Below, in pieces: positions 55,032-64,000 of a stretch of 64,000 nt of DNA. This stretch comes from Pseudomaricurvus alcaniphilus. Its GTDB lineage: Bacteria > Pseudomonadota > Gammaproteobacteria > Pseudomonadales > Cellvibrionaceae. Position 1 is the stretch's first letter, and each line of letters begins with the position of its first letter. The translations under genes were made by a program, and so were the position numbers. The DNA is taken from NCBI RefSeq assembly GCF_011440395.1, contig NZ_JAAOIX010000006.1:186001-250000 (forward strand), read 5' to 3'. Below the pieces are notes generated by a model that was not told the origin of the DNA, made no database searches, and worked only from the letters and a program-made list of their open reading frames with translations.

Positions 55032-56429
55032 CTATTGCTCCAGCATTTGCGCCAGAATCTTGCCGGCCTCATCGAGCCCCTTAAGCGCCTTCTCAACCAG
55101 TTCGTCAACTTGCGCCCTGCTGATAATTAACGGCGGGGCCGAGATCATGGTGTCGCCGACGGCGCGCATCACCAGGCCGTGGCGAGTAACTGCATCGCGG
55201 ACGATATTGCCGGCGTTAATGCCCTTGGGAAATCGCTGCCGGGTCGCCTTGTCCATAACGATTTCGATTGCGCCCAACATACCCAGCACCCGGGCTTCCC
55301 CCACCAGCGGGTGGGCGCCAAGGGTCAGGAAGCGCTGCTTGAACCAGGGGCCAATATCGTCGCGGACCCGCGCGAGAATGTTGTCCCGCTGAAACAGTTC
55401 GATGGTTTTTAGCGCCGCGGCACAGGCGGCGGGATGACCGTTGAAGGTGTAGCCGTGGGCAAACTCAGCTTCGTCGGCCAGCAGCACTTTGGCCACCTTG
55501 TCGGACACCAGCACGCCACCCAATTGCTGGTAGCCATTGGTGACCGCTTTGGCAAAGGTGATCAGGTCCGGCTGGATATTGTAGTACTCGCTGGCGAACC
55601 AGTGACCGGTGCGACCGAAGCCGGTAATCACTTCGTCGGCGATCAATAGCACATCGTACTGTTTGCATATATCTGCCACCAGCGTCCAGTAATTGGGTGG
55701 CGGTATGCGCACGCCACCGGCACCCATAATCGGCTCGCCAATCATGGCTGCGACATTCTCGGCACCCAGCTCGAGAATCTTCTCTTCCACCGACCGGGCC
55801 GCACGGCGACCGAACTCTTCTTCACTCTCGCCGGGCAGGCCCTCACCAAATTGATAGGGTTGCATGACGTGTTCAACGTAGGGAAGCGTATCGAACTGAT
55901 CGTGCATAAACGCCATGCCGCCAAGGCTGGCCGAGGCAATGCTGCTGCCGTGATAGGCATTTTCCCGGGCGATAAAGTAGCGTTTTGTGGTCTTGCCCTG
56001 GATATCCCAGTAGCGGCGCACCAGGCGGATATTGGTGTCATTGGCTTCAGAGCCTGAGCCGGCAAAAAAGACATTGCTGATATGGGGCGGCGCAATCTCA
56101 ACCAGGCGCCTGGCAGTTTCTATGGCCGTGGTATGGGCACACTGGAAAAAATTGTTGTAAAACGGCAGGTACTCTAGCTGCTGGTTAATCGCGGCACTGA
56201 TTTCCGGGGTTGAATATCCCAGGTTACAGCACCAGAGCCCGGACATGCTGTCCAGCAGCTTGTCGCCATCGTTGGTGTAAACATAGATATCTTCCGCACG
56301 ATCGATAATACGAGCACCGGCCTTGCGTATTTCACCGTGTTTGGTAAAGGGGTGCAGGAATACCGCACTATCCAGTTCTTGCCACTCGGTGGTGCTGCGG
56401 CTGGGCAAAAAGTCCGGTGTTTTTTTCAT
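55032..56429 (-). CDS. Class III aminotransferase, SpuC-like (putrescine–pyruvate type)
   Basis: The 465-residue product closely follows the SpuC pattern. Landmarks are GARIIDRAEDIYVYTNDGDKLLDSMSGLWCCNLGY, FFAGSGSEANDTNIRLVRRYW, IADEVITGFGRTGHWF and the PLP-lysine segment LITFAKAVTNGYQQLGGVL near residue 290, with MRAVGDTMISAPPLII at the C-terminus. Such enzymes transaminate putrescine or related amines. It starts 10 bp after the aldehyde dehydrogenase gene and is likely cotranscribed with it. Substrate specificity cannot be read from sequence alone. Confidence 0.93.
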   Translation of the reverse strand: MKKTPDFLPSRSTTEWQELDSAVFLHPFTKHGEIRKAGARIIDRAEDIYVYTNDGDKLLDSMSGLWCCNLGYSTPEISAAINQQLEYLPFYNNFFQCAHTTAIETARRLVEIAPPHISNVFFAGSGSEANDTNIRLVRRYWDIQGKTTKRYFIARENAYHGSSIASASLGGMAFMHDQFDTLPYVEHVMQPYQFGEGLPGESEEEFGRRAARSVEEKILELGAENVAAMIGEPIMGAGGVRIPPPNYWTLVADICKQYDVLLIADEVITGFGRTGHWFASEYYNIQPDLITFAKAVTNGYQQLGGVLVSDKVAKVLLADEAEFAHGYTFNGHPAACAAALKTIELFQRDNILARVRDDIGPWFKQRFLTLGAHPLVGEARVLGMLGAIEIVMDKATRQRFPKGINAGNIVRDAVTRHGLVMRAVGDTMISAPPLIISRAQVDELVEKALKGLDEAGKILAQMLEQ

Positions 56430-56439
56430 GGTTTGCTAC

Positions 56440-57861
56440 TCAAGAGATAACCGCTTTGATTTCACAGTATTCGTGCAAACCTTCGTCACCCCACTCGCGG
56501 CCGTTGCCGGATTGCTTGTAGCCGCCAAAGGGGGCTTCGCCATTAAAGCTGCCGCCCTGGATAAAGCACTGGCCGGCCTTGATCTGTTTGGCAATCGCCA
56601 GTGCAGCGTCCTCGGTGGCGGCGAACACATTGGAAGACAGGCCGTAGCGACAGTGGTTGGCCATGGCGATCGCCTGGTCCAGGTCATCGTAGGCGATGAT
56701 GCACAGAACCGGACCAAAAATTTCTTCCTGGGCGATGCTCATGTCATTGCGGACATCGGCAAACAGGGTGGGGGCTACATAGGCGCCGTGTTCCACTCCG
56801 GCTGGCATTTCCAGGCCGCCAGTCAGCAGTCGCGCACCTTCGGCGACACCTGTGCGAATATAGTCCAGAACCGTCTGGCGCTGGCGTTCAGAGCTCATGG
56901 GGCCGACTTTGGTTTTGGGGTCCGTAGGGGCTCCGACGGGCCATGCGGCACAAGCATTCCGGGCGATGTCCAACGCTTCTTCGTAGCGGCTGCGGGCAAC
57001 AAACAGACGGGTAGGGGCATTACAGCTCTGGCCGCTATTGATCATCACCTTGTTGACGCAATCTTTGACTGCAGCCCGTTGGTCGGCGTCTTCGGTAACG
57101 ATATAGGGTGATTTGCCGCCCAGCTCCAGGGTCACCCGCTTGACCGTTGGTGCTGCGTATTGGGACACCATTACCCCGGCTCGAGTTGAGCCGGTAAACG
57201 ACACCATGTCCACCTCCGGGTGACTGCACAGTGTTGGGCCGAGGCTGGCCCCCTCGCCGAGCAGCAGGTTAAAGACGCCGGCGGGCAAGCCCACTTTATG
57301 GATAATCTCCGCCATAATCAGGTCTTGCAATGGCGTCTGCTCCGCCGGCTTGCACACCACGGTGCAGCCGGCGGCCAGGGCTGGCGCCAGCTTGCCGGTG
57401 AGCTGGCTGAGGGGATAATTCCACGGGTTGATCAGGGTGCACACACCCACCGGTTCTTTCAGCACCTTGAAGCCATTGCGCTGCTCTACCGCCTCCATCT
57501 GCAAGGCGCGCTCGGCAAAGCTGCGAAATGCAGCGGAATTACCGGACACCTGCAACCAGGGCACCACCTTTCTGGGGCAGCCCATGGTCAGGCTGAGCGC
57601 CGCGGCAAAGTCGGCAGCGCGATTATCCATCTCCTCGGCGATGGCCATAAGGTAGTCACGGCGCTCGCGCGCCGGGGTTTGCGACCAGGTCGGGAAGGCT
57701 GCCCGGGCAGCGCTGATGGCGCTCTCTGCATCGGCAGTATTGGCCAACGGGATGCGCACTGCCACCTCGGCGGTGGCCGGGTTAATGACATCGAAGGTGG
57801 CGTTGCTGAGGGGCTTTACCCAGCGCCCGTTGATGTAGAAGTGCTCATAGTCTGTGTTCAT
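56440..57861 (-). CDS. NAD(P)-dependent aldehyde dehydrogenase of the polyamine cluster
   Basis: This 473-residue ALDH-superfamily enzyme has the catalytic Glu in VTLELGGKSPYIV near residue 247, the catalytic Cys in NSGQSCNAPTR near residue 281 and the conserved EEIFGPVLCIIAYDD. In polyamine breakdown such enzymes oxidise aminoaldehydes to acids. It is the first gene of the minus-strand operon and is read from the region holding a long palindrome. Confidence 0.94.
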   Translation of the reverse strand: MNTDYEHFYINGRWVKPLSNATFDVINPATAEVAVRIPLANTADAESAISAARAAFPTWSQTPARERRDYLMAIAEEMDNRAADFAAALSLTMGCPRKVVPWLQVSGNSAAFRSFAERALQMEAVEQRNGFKVLKEPVGVCTLINPWNYPLSQLTGKLAPALAAGCTVVCKPAEQTPLQDLIMAEIIHKVGLPAGVFNLLLGEGASLGPTLCSHPEVDMVSFTGSTRAGVMVSQYAAPTVKRVTLELGGKSPYIVTEDADQRAAVKDCVNKVMINSGQSCNAPTRLFVARSRYEEALDIARNACAAWPVGAPTDPKTKVGPMSSERQRQTVLDYIRTGVAEGARLLTGGLEMPAGVEHGAYVAPTLFADVRNDMSIAQEEIFGPVLCIIAYDDLDQAIAMANHCRYGLSSNVFAATEDAALAIAKQIKAGQCFIQGGSFNGEAPFGGYKQSGNGREWGDEGLHEYCEIKAVIS

Positions 57862-57875
57862 AATAAATCCGCAAA

Positions 57876-57915
57876 CAGGCTTGATGACTGTTAATTTAGT
57901 ATAGTGTCAAGCCTG
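57876..57915. promoter_or_regulatory. Long interrupted palindrome in the divergent polyamine promoter region
   Basis: CAGGCTTGA at 57876–57884 is repeated in inverted form as TCAAGCCTG at 57907–57915, with 22 AT-rich bases between. It lies 15 bp before the aldehyde dehydrogenase start on the minus strand and about 180 bp before the glutamine-synthetase-like gene on the plus strand. On the minus strand a TTGACA hexamer is embedded in one arm, suggesting that the palindrome is an operator overlapping a promoter. Confidence 0.7.
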
Positions 57916-58096
57916 CCAGTTCCCTATAGCCCGGATCGGGTATTTCAGAGGTTTCAGCAAAAATCGCGTGGTTAGCCGGCATCCACCCTTACGGCCGGGT
58001 ATGGCAGTGTGAAAACGGCTGTTGTGACTTGCTGTGGCGAGCAGTAGTGTAGAGCTTTGGGTAATCAGCCGGCACCGGCTAAACAGGAAAAACTAT

Positions 58097-59461
58097 ATGC
58101 ACGCTTCCAGCTTATCGGCTGCCGACCAGGCCAAACAGTTTCTGGACAAGTATCCGCAAGTGGATACCATCGAGATGATCCTGGCGGATATCAACGGGGT
58201 GCACCGGGGCAAATGGCTGCCCCGGGAGAGCCTGGTGAATGCCCTACAAGGCAGTATCAAACTTCCCATAACCACGCTCTGCCTGGATATCTGGGGCCGC
58301 GATGTCTATGAGTTGGTGTTTGAATCGGGCGATGCCGACGGCCTCTGTTTGCCCGTGGCGGACAGCCTGGCGCTGGTGCCCTGGGCCGAGCGGCCGGCGG
58401 CGCAAATGCTGGTGTCCATGGCGAACCTGGACGGCACGCCGTTTGCCGGCGACCCCAGGGTAGTGCTGCAACAGGTGTGCGATCGCTACCGGGGGTTGGG
58501 CTTGCGCCCGGTGGTGGCCATCGAGCTGGAATTTCATTTGTTGCAACAGCCGCGCGCTGCCGATGGCAGCCCCGCGCACACCGGGAACCAGGCGGAGCGG
58601 CCCCTGGGCGGAGAGACCTACAGCCTCGACCTGATGGAGAAGTACGCAGCGGTTTTTCACGAGATGCGCGACGCGGCGGCGCTGCTGGGGGTGGCGGTTG
58701 ACACGCTGATCAAAGAGGGCGGCCCCTCGCAATACGAAATCAACCTCAACCATACCGACGACCCGCTGGTCGCGGCTGACCAGGCCCTGATGTTAAAGCG
58801 CCTGATCAAAAAGGTGGCGCAAAAGCATGACCTGGTGGCGTCATTTATGGCCAAGCCATTTGCCGACTCGGCGGGCAACGGCATGCACGTGCACTTCAGT
58901 TTACTCAACGACGCCGGCGCCAATGTCTACGACAATGGCAGCGAAGCGGGCAGTGCGACGTTGCGCCACGCCATCGCCGGTCTGGCTGACACCATGCCGG
59001 ACTGCATGGCCATCTTTGCGCCCAACCAGAATTCCTATCGGCGCTTGCAACCGGGCAACCACGCGCCGCTGTCGCCGTGCTGGGGCTACGAAAACCGCAC
59101 CGTTGCCCTGCGCGTGCCCGCAGGTGACACCAGCGCCATGCGCATTGAGCACCGAGTCGCCGGCGCCGACGCCAATGCCTACCTGACCCTGGCCGCCATC
59201 CTCGCCGGTGCCTATGTCGGTATCACCGAGAAGAGGGCGGCACCGGAGCCCACCGTCGGTGACGCCTACAGCACCCACAAGCCCAGCCTGCCCGCTTTTT
59301 GGCCGGAGGCGCTGCGGCGATTTGATGCATCCCGGTTTATTGCCCAGCAGTTGAACCCCACACTGCAGAAAATGTACAGTGCCAGCAAATGGCAGGAGCT
59401 CAACCAGTTCAACAACACCGTGACCTCAATGGAGTATGACGCCTACTTGAACACGGTTTGA
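58097..59461 (+). CDS. Glutamine-synthetase-family enzyme, gamma-glutamylpolyamine synthetase-like
   Basis: ATG 58097 follows AGGA by about 9 bp; upstream in-frame ATGs lack a site. The 454-residue product has the GS fold. Landmarks are IEMILADINGVHRGKWLP (amino-terminal beta-grasp), VVAIELEFHLL, QYEINLNHTDDPL, NGMHVHFSLLNDAGANVYDNG and PNQNSYRRLQPGNHAPLSPCWGYENRTVALRVPA. Together with the divergent aminotransferase, aldehyde dehydrogenase and amidotransferase genes, this points to ATP-dependent gamma-glutamylation of putrescine (PuuA/SpuI type) rather than ammonia assimilation. Confidence 0.92.
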   Translation: MHASSLSAADQAKQFLDKYPQVDTIEMILADINGVHRGKWLPRESLVNALQGSIKLPITTLCLDIWGRDVYELVFESGDADGLCLPVADSLALVPWAERPAAQMLVSMANLDGTPFAGDPRVVLQQVCDRYRGLGLRPVVAIELEFHLLQQPRAADGSPAHTGNQAERPLGGETYSLDLMEKYAAVFHEMRDAAALLGVAVDTLIKEGGPSQYEINLNHTDDPLVAADQALMLKRLIKKVAQKHDLVASFMAKPFADSAGNGMHVHFSLLNDAGANVYDNGSEAGSATLRHAIAGLADTMPDCMAIFAPNQNSYRRLQPGNHAPLSPCWGYENRTVALRVPAGDTSAMRIEHRVAGADANAYLTLAAILAGAYVGITEKRAAPEPTVGDAYSTHKPSLPAFWPEALRRFDASRFIAQQLNPTLQKMYSASKWQELNQFNNTVTSMEYDAYLNTV

Positions 59462-59541
59462 TCGATTGCAGGAATCTGCAGTAATCAATGACACAGCAAT
59501 CTGGAATGGCAAAGAATTACTTAATGGGTACTGAGGTAGGG

Positions 59542-59647
59542 CTGGCTGCAGGGGCTTGTTTGCAAGACCCACGACAGCAAGGATGCTGTCGTGGAGCCTC
59601 CAGGGACGGATGCACGGCGAGTCTTGAAAGCAAGGCCCTGGAGCCAG
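59542..59647. repeat. Hairpin repeat copy 4 (between the polyamine gene and sbcD)
   Basis: Outer arms 59542–59568 and 59621–59647 are complementary at 23 of 27 positions. The inner stem 59569–59579 with 59584–59594 is perfect over 11 bp. The 28-nt core at 59594–59621 is the most divergent of the four but keeps GAGCCT, GGGACG and CACGGCGA. It lies far from the eCIS cluster, showing that the repeat is a genome feature rather than an eCIS-specific one. Confidence 0.85.
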
Positions 59648-59736
59648 ACCGGGAGAAAGACTGATGCCCCTCGGGCTAAAAAGTTTATGTCCGCTATAGC
59701 CGATAGTTATTGAAAGTGGTAATCAGGAAGAAGTAA

Positions 59737-60993
59737 ATGAACATACTGCACACCTCCGACTGGCATCTGGGCAAGACCCTGTACGGCAAAAAACGTTACG
59801 AGGAATTCGAGGCTTTTTTAAACTGGCTGGTGGATACCATTACCGAGCAGGCCATCGACGTCTTGTTGATTGCCGGCGATGTGTTCGATACCAGCGCCCC
59901 CAGCAATCGCGCCCAGGCCCTGTATTACCGCTTTCTCTGCCGAGTGGCGACGTCCACCTGCCGGCATGTGGTGGTGGTTGCCGGTAACCACGACTCGCCC
60001 ACCTTTCTCAACGCACCCCGTGAACTGTTGCGAGCACTGGACGTGCACGTGATTGGCAGCGCCTGCGACAACCCCGCCGATGAAGTGCTGCTGCTGGCCG
60101 ATGCCCGGGGTGAGGCGGAACTGCTTGTGTGTGCCGTGCCCTACCTGCGCGACCGGGATATCCGCGTCGCCGAAGCGGGGGAGAGCATTGAGGATAAGGA
60201 GCGCAAACTGGTGGACGGCATCCGCAATCACTACGCCGAGGTCGTGGCCGAGGCCGAGCGCCAGCGCACCGAGCTGGGACGTCATATCCCCATCGTTGCC
60301 CTTGGCCACTTGTTCACCGCCGGCGGCAAAACCGAGGAAGGGGACGGCGTACGCGAGCTCTACGTCGGCTCCCTGGCTCACGTCACTGCCAGCCTGTTTC
60401 CCGACGCCATCGATTACCTGGCGCTGGGGCACTTGCACGTACCGCAAAAAGTCGGCGGCTCCGAGTTGATGCGCTACAGCGGCTCGCCCATCGCCATGGG
60501 CTTCGGCGAGGCCAAACAGCAAAAAAGCGTCTGCAAGATCGTCTTTGATCGCACGCCGGGCGCAGCCGGTACTGAGCGCCAGGCCGCCGCAGTGCAACTT
60601 ATCAACGTACCGGTAATCCAGCCGCTGGAGCGCATCAAGGGCAACTGGGAACAGTTGCAGGCGCGCTTGCTGGAGTTAGCCGTGCTTGAATCCAGCGCCT
60701 GGGTGGAAATCATTTACGAGGGCGAGGCGGTGATCAGCGACCTGCGCGAGCAACTGGATGCCGCCGTGGGCAGCTCCGCCATGGAAATTATCCGGGTCAA
60801 GAACAGCCGCATTGTGGAGCGGGTATTGGCCCAGCGCGGCGCCGATGAAACCCTGGACGACCTGGACATGAACGACGTGTTTGCCCGCTGCCTCGATGCC
60901 CACGAAGTACCGCAAGAGCAACGCGCCGAGTTACTGCACGCCTATCAGGAGACAGTAGTGTCCCTGCAGCACGACGATACCCGGGCGGAGTAA
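59737..60993 (+). CDS. sbcD: SbcD nuclease subunit
   Basis: This 418-residue Mre11-like subunit has metallophosphatase motifs in order: DWHLGKT near residue 8, GDVFDTSAPSNRA near residue 48, GNHDSPTFL near residue 83, GHLFTAGG near residue 190 and LALGHLHVPQ near residue 228. With SbcC it forms an ATP-dependent nuclease that cleaves hairpins and protein-blocked ends. sbcC begins 11 bp downstream, so the pair forms an operon. Confidence 0.97.
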   Translation: MNILHTSDWHLGKTLYGKKRYEEFEAFLNWLVDTITEQAIDVLLIAGDVFDTSAPSNRAQALYYRFLCRVATSTCRHVVVVAGNHDSPTFLNAPRELLRALDVHVIGSACDNPADEVLLLADARGEAELLVCAVPYLRDRDIRVAEAGESIEDKERKLVDGIRNHYAEVVAEAERQRTELGRHIPIVALGHLFTAGGKTEEGDGVRELYVGSLAHVTASLFPDAIDYLALGHLHVPQKVGGSELMRYSGSPIAMGFGEAKQQKSVCKIVFDRTPGAAGTERQAAAVQLINVPVIQPLERIKGNWEQLQARLLELAVLESSAWVEIIYEGEAVISDLREQLDAAVGSSAMEIIRVKNSRIVERVLAQRGADETLDDLDMNDVFARCLDAHEVPQEQRAELLHAYQETVVSLQHDDTRAE

Positions 60994-61004
60994 TACACAG
61001 AGTT

Positions 61005-64000
61005 ATGCGAATACTGCAAGTACGTTTTAAAAACCTCAACTCGCTGGTAGGCGAGTGGGAGATTGACCTGACCCGGCCGGCGTTTGTGGCCGACGGTATC
61101 TTCGCCATCACCGGCCCCACCGGCGCCGGCAAGACCACCATCCTCGATGCCATCTGCCTCGCTCTCTATGGGCGCACCCCACGCCTCAACAAGGTTACCA
61201 AGAGCAGCAACGAGATTATGTCGCGCCAGACCGGCGAGTGTTTTGCCGAGGTGACTTTTGCCACCCCCTCGGGGCGCTATCGTTGCCACTGGAGCCAGCA
61301 CCGAGCGCGGCGTAAACCGGAAGGCGAGTTGCAGGCACCGAAACACGAAATTGCTGATGCGGACTCCGGCAAGATCGAGGAGAGCAAACTGCGTGGCGTG
61401 GCGGAGCAGATCGAAACCGTCACCGGCATGGACTTCGACCGCTTTACCCGCTCCATGCTGCTGGCCCAGGGCAGCTTTGCCGCCTTCCTGCAGGCCGCGC
61501 CGGACGATCGCGCGCCCATCCTCGAGCAGATCACCGGTACCGAGATCTACAGCCAGATTTCCATGCGGGTGCACGAGCGGCGCGGGGAGGAAAGGAAAAA
61601 GCTGGATGCTTTGGAGGCAGAACTGAAAGGCATGCAGCTGTTGGCGCCCGAGGAAGAGCAGCAACTCAGCAACAGCCTTGAGCAAAAAAGCGTTGCGGTT
61701 ACCGAACTCAACCGGGAGCTTCAACAGCAGCAGAACCGCATCGCCTGGGCTGAAGGCATCGCCCGACTGGAGCGGGAACAAGCCCAACTGGCCAACGCAA
61801 AAATTGATCTCGATGCCCGTGCAGCCGACTTTCAAGCGCACGCTGAAAAACTCCACCAGGCCAACCGTGCGCTGGAGTTGGCCGGTGATTATTCCGCCCT
61901 TAAGGCCTTGCGCCAGGCCCAGAGTGAAGACCAGCGTCTGGCCGACGAAGGCAATAAAGCTCTGCCGCAACGGCGCGACGCCGCGGCTCAGGCGGAAGCG
62001 CAGCGGCTACAGGCAAGTGCCGCACTGGAAGCCAGCAAATCCGAACAGCTCACCCTGCAGCCTACACTGCGCCGGGTGCGGGAGCTGGACCTGAACCTTG
62101 CCAGCCAGGCTAAGACCCTGGGAGAGGCTGAGGAGGCTATTACAGCGGCTTCCTCTGCCCTTGAGGCCGACCGCACCCGGCACGGCAGGGACAACGCAGA
62201 GCTGCAACAGAAAAACCAGGCCCTGGAAAGCCTGCGGCAACAACAACTCGCCCACCAGGCGGATGCTCTGCTGGTGGAGCACTTCACCGGTCTGCAACAG
62301 CGCATGCAGGTGCTGCAGGGTATCCACCAGCAGCACAGTACCAGGCTCGACGCGACCATCCAGGCGCAGCAACAGTTGCAGGTGGCGGAGCACAATTGGC
62401 AGACGCAGGCGCAACAGCTGGAAGAAAAAAGCCGTCAACGGGATGAGGTACAGGCATCCCTCAGCGCCAAACAGGATGAACTGCAGCAACTGCTGCAACA
62501 GCAAACAGTGGCGCAATGGCGCCACGAGCAAGCGCAATTGGCCCAACAGAAAGAGCTGCTCGACAAGGCCGGCACGGCGCAACAAACCTTGCTGCGGTCG
62601 CGGCAAGCGCTTGAACAATATGAAAGCCAGCAGTCGGCCCTGTTGACCAGGGAGCAAGAGCTTGGCCAGCAGCGCGAGCGGCAGAGCGCGACCCAAGCCG
62701 GCCTCGAAAATGAACTGCAGTTGCTGGAAACCCAGTTGACCCTGTTGCAGCGCATCGAGAGTTATGAAGAGGCGCGCCACCAGTTGCAAGACGGCCAGGA
62801 GTGCCCCCTGTGCGGTGCCACCGAACACCCCTTCGCCCAGGGCAACGTGCCCAAGCCCGACACCACCCGCGAGCAACTGACGCGGGTCAGGGGTGACCTG
62901 AAAGCGGCGAGCGCTGCGCTCACTGACACCAACATCAACAGCGCCCGAGTGCAGAAGGATCTGGAGCAAGTGGCCGCGGGGCTGCAGCAACAGAGTGAAA
63001 TCATTGCGGAGACCACGCAAGCGCTCGGCAGTCTGTGTGCGCAGCTGCCAGCGGAGTTTAACCTCAGCGCCACTGATGCCGAACTCGAAGCCAGGTTGCA
63101 GCGGCAACAAACAAGCAATACTGAAGCGCTGGCGCGAGTGGCTCATACTCTCTCCCGAGCAGAGCAAGTGGAGCAGGATCGGCAGCAATTACAGGCGGCG
63201 CTGGAGCAGGCGCGGGAGTCGTGTGTTGCCGCCGAGCGGGCAGTGCAAACTGCGGCGCACCAGCGGGATATGGCCAACCAGCAGTTGCTGCGGCTTAAAG
63301 GCGAAGCGGCCGGCCTGCAAGAGCAACAGCAGCAGGGCCTGGCGCAATTGCAACAGGAACTGCAGGCTTTCGGCATCGAAACTCTCGATGTGAATGCCTT
63401 GCAAACCGTGCAAGCGCAATTGGCGGCGCGACGCCAGCAGTGGTTAGCAAGGGAACAGAGCAAAGCGGAACTGGAGCGGGAGACCGGCAAGCTGGAGCAG
63501 CAAACCCGGCACCAGGCCACAGCCATCCAGGCCGCGGAGAGCGGGCTGGCGCAGCAGCAGGCACGGCGCGATACACTGCAGCAACTGCACAATAGTCTGC
63601 TCGCAGAACGCCGTGACCTGTTTGGTGAGCGCCGGCCGGACCAGGAAGAAGCAAAACTGGCCGAGGCCATCAACCAAGGGGAACAAGCGCTGGAGGCCGC
63701 CCGGCTGGCAGCGGTGGAGGCCAACCGGCTACTGGACCGACTGGAAACCAGAATTAAGGAATTACAGGCCGCTATTGCGACGCGCGCCACCCAGTTGGCC
63801 GAGGTGCAAGCGAGTTTTGAGATGCGGCTCACCAGCTCGGGCTTTGCTGACGAAGCCGATTACCTCAGCGCCTGCCTGCCGGAAAGCGAGCGCAGCAGTC
63901 TGGCTCGACAACAACAGCAGCTGACCGATGAGAAAATTCGGCTCGATGCGCGCACCCGGGAAAACAGCAACTCGTTGCAGGCAGAACAGGAAAAGCGCTT
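61005..64000 (+). CDS. sbcC: SbcC ATPase subunit (runs off the window end)
   Basis: The frame opens at ATG 61005 and stays open to the last base (998 codons visible). The N-terminal ABC part has the Walker A GPTGAGKTT near residue 40 and the usual SbcC segments MDFDRFTRSMLLAQGSFAAFL near residue 143. A very long Gln/Ala/Glu-rich coiled coil follows. The zinc hook CPLCG lies near residue 600, after which the returning coil begins. The C-terminal ATPase half (signature and Walker B motifs) lies beyond the window. With SbcD it processes palindromes and blocked ends. Confidence 0.96.
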   Translation, partial: MRILQVRFKNLNSLVGEWEIDLTRPAFVADGIFAITGPTGAGKTTILDAICLALYGRTPRLNKVTKSSNEIMSRQTGECFAEVTFATPSGRYRCHWSQHRARRKPEGELQAPKHEIADADSGKIEESKLRGVAEQIETVTGMDFDRFTRSMLLAQGSFAAFLQAAPDDRAPILEQITGTEIYSQISMRVHERRGEERKKLDALEAELKGMQLLAPEEEQQLSNSLEQKSVAVTELNRELQQQQNRIAWAEGIARLEREQAQLANAKIDLDARAADFQAHAEKLHQANRALELAGDYSALKALRQAQSEDQRLADEGNKALPQRRDAAAQAEAQRLQASAALEASKSEQLTLQPTLRRVRELDLNLASQAKTLGEAEEAITAASSALEADRTRHGRDNAELQQKNQALESLRQQQLAHQADALLVEHFTGLQQRMQVLQGIHQQHSTRLDATIQAQQQLQVAEHNWQTQAQQLEEKSRQRDEVQASLSAKQDELQQLLQQQTVAQWRHEQAQLAQQKELLDKAGTAQQTLLRSRQALEQYESQQSALLTREQELGQQRERQSATQAGLENELQLLETQLTLLQRIESYEEARHQLQDGQECPLCGATEHPFAQGNVPKPDTTREQLTRVRGDLKAASAALTDTNINSARVQKDLEQVAAGLQQQSEIIAETTQALGSLCAQLPAEFNLSATDAELEARLQRQQTSNTEALARVAHTLSRAEQVEQDRQQLQAALEQARESCVAAERAVQTAAHQRDMANQQLLRLKGEAAGLQEQQQQGLAQLQQELQAFGIETLDVNALQTVQAQLAARRQQWLAREQSKAELERETGKLEQQTRHQATAIQAAESGLAQQQARRDTLQQLHNSLLAERRDLFGERRPDQEEAKLAEAINQGEQALEAARLAAVEANRLLDRLETRIKELQAAIATRATQLAEVQASFEMRLTSSGFADEADYLSACLPESERSSLARQQQQLTDEKIRLDARTRENSNSLQAEQEKR

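Overview
The window is a GC-rich bacterial chromosome segment from a gammaproteobacterium. The run pncC/cinA-like – recA – recX … alaS – lysC – csrA – tRNA-Ser(GCU), together with djlA, mgsA, sbcD/sbcC and polyamine catabolism genes, resembles Pseudomonas and especially marine Cellvibrionales-type relatives. The exact genus cannot be settled by reading alone.

Positions 1–32337 hold an almost complete extracellular contractile injection system (eCIS, PVC/Afp-like). In order these are a Pvc16-like terminator protein, an unknown protein, sheath 1, tube 1, sheath 2, tube 2, a Pvc7-like hub/tube adaptor, a tiny DUF5908-like protein, a gpD-like hub, a gpV-like spike, an unusual membrane-spanning protein, gp25, gpJ, gpI, a CIS_TMP tape-measure-type protein and a Pvc15-like AAA+ ATPase. 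They are followed by a helical protein, two proteins sharing an N-terminal module (464 and 1560 aa), two eCIS_core/DUF4157 proteins (one carrying a full metzincin zinc-protease motif) and a glycine-rich protein. Most structural genes are tightly packed or overlap. Three larger gaps, after sheath 1, after sheath 2 and after gpD, each hold a copy of the same hairpin repeat. No phage head, portal, terminase or lysis genes and no T6SS membrane-complex genes are seen, so this is a headless injection device. A two-helix membrane protein inside the baseplate genes raises the possibility that the device is membrane-anchored.

Positions 32645–45600 are mainly housekeeping: djlA, a BNR/sortilin-like propeller, a MoaD/ThiS-like protein, a DUF5062-like protein, mgsA, a DUF2244-like protein, pncC, recA with tandem LexA boxes, recX, an M23 peptidase, a Trm112-like protein, a HIT protein, alaS, lysC, csrA and tRNA-Ser.

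Positions 45877–54135 hold an exported lipase-like protein, a fused SecDF, two proteins of unknown function, an SMR transporter, a lipoprotein cytochrome c preceded by a perfect FNR/Anr box, and a TPR protein. Positions 54185–59461 form a divergent polyamine (gamma-glutamyl-putrescine type) catabolism cluster around a long interrupted palindrome. The window ends in sbcD and the start of sbcC.

Two repeat themes cross region borders. The first is a family of four hairpin repeats with a conserved 28-nt core and locus-specific but self-complementary stems. The second is a set of degenerate short tandem repeats, mostly of 14–15 bp units, in leaders and in coding sequence.
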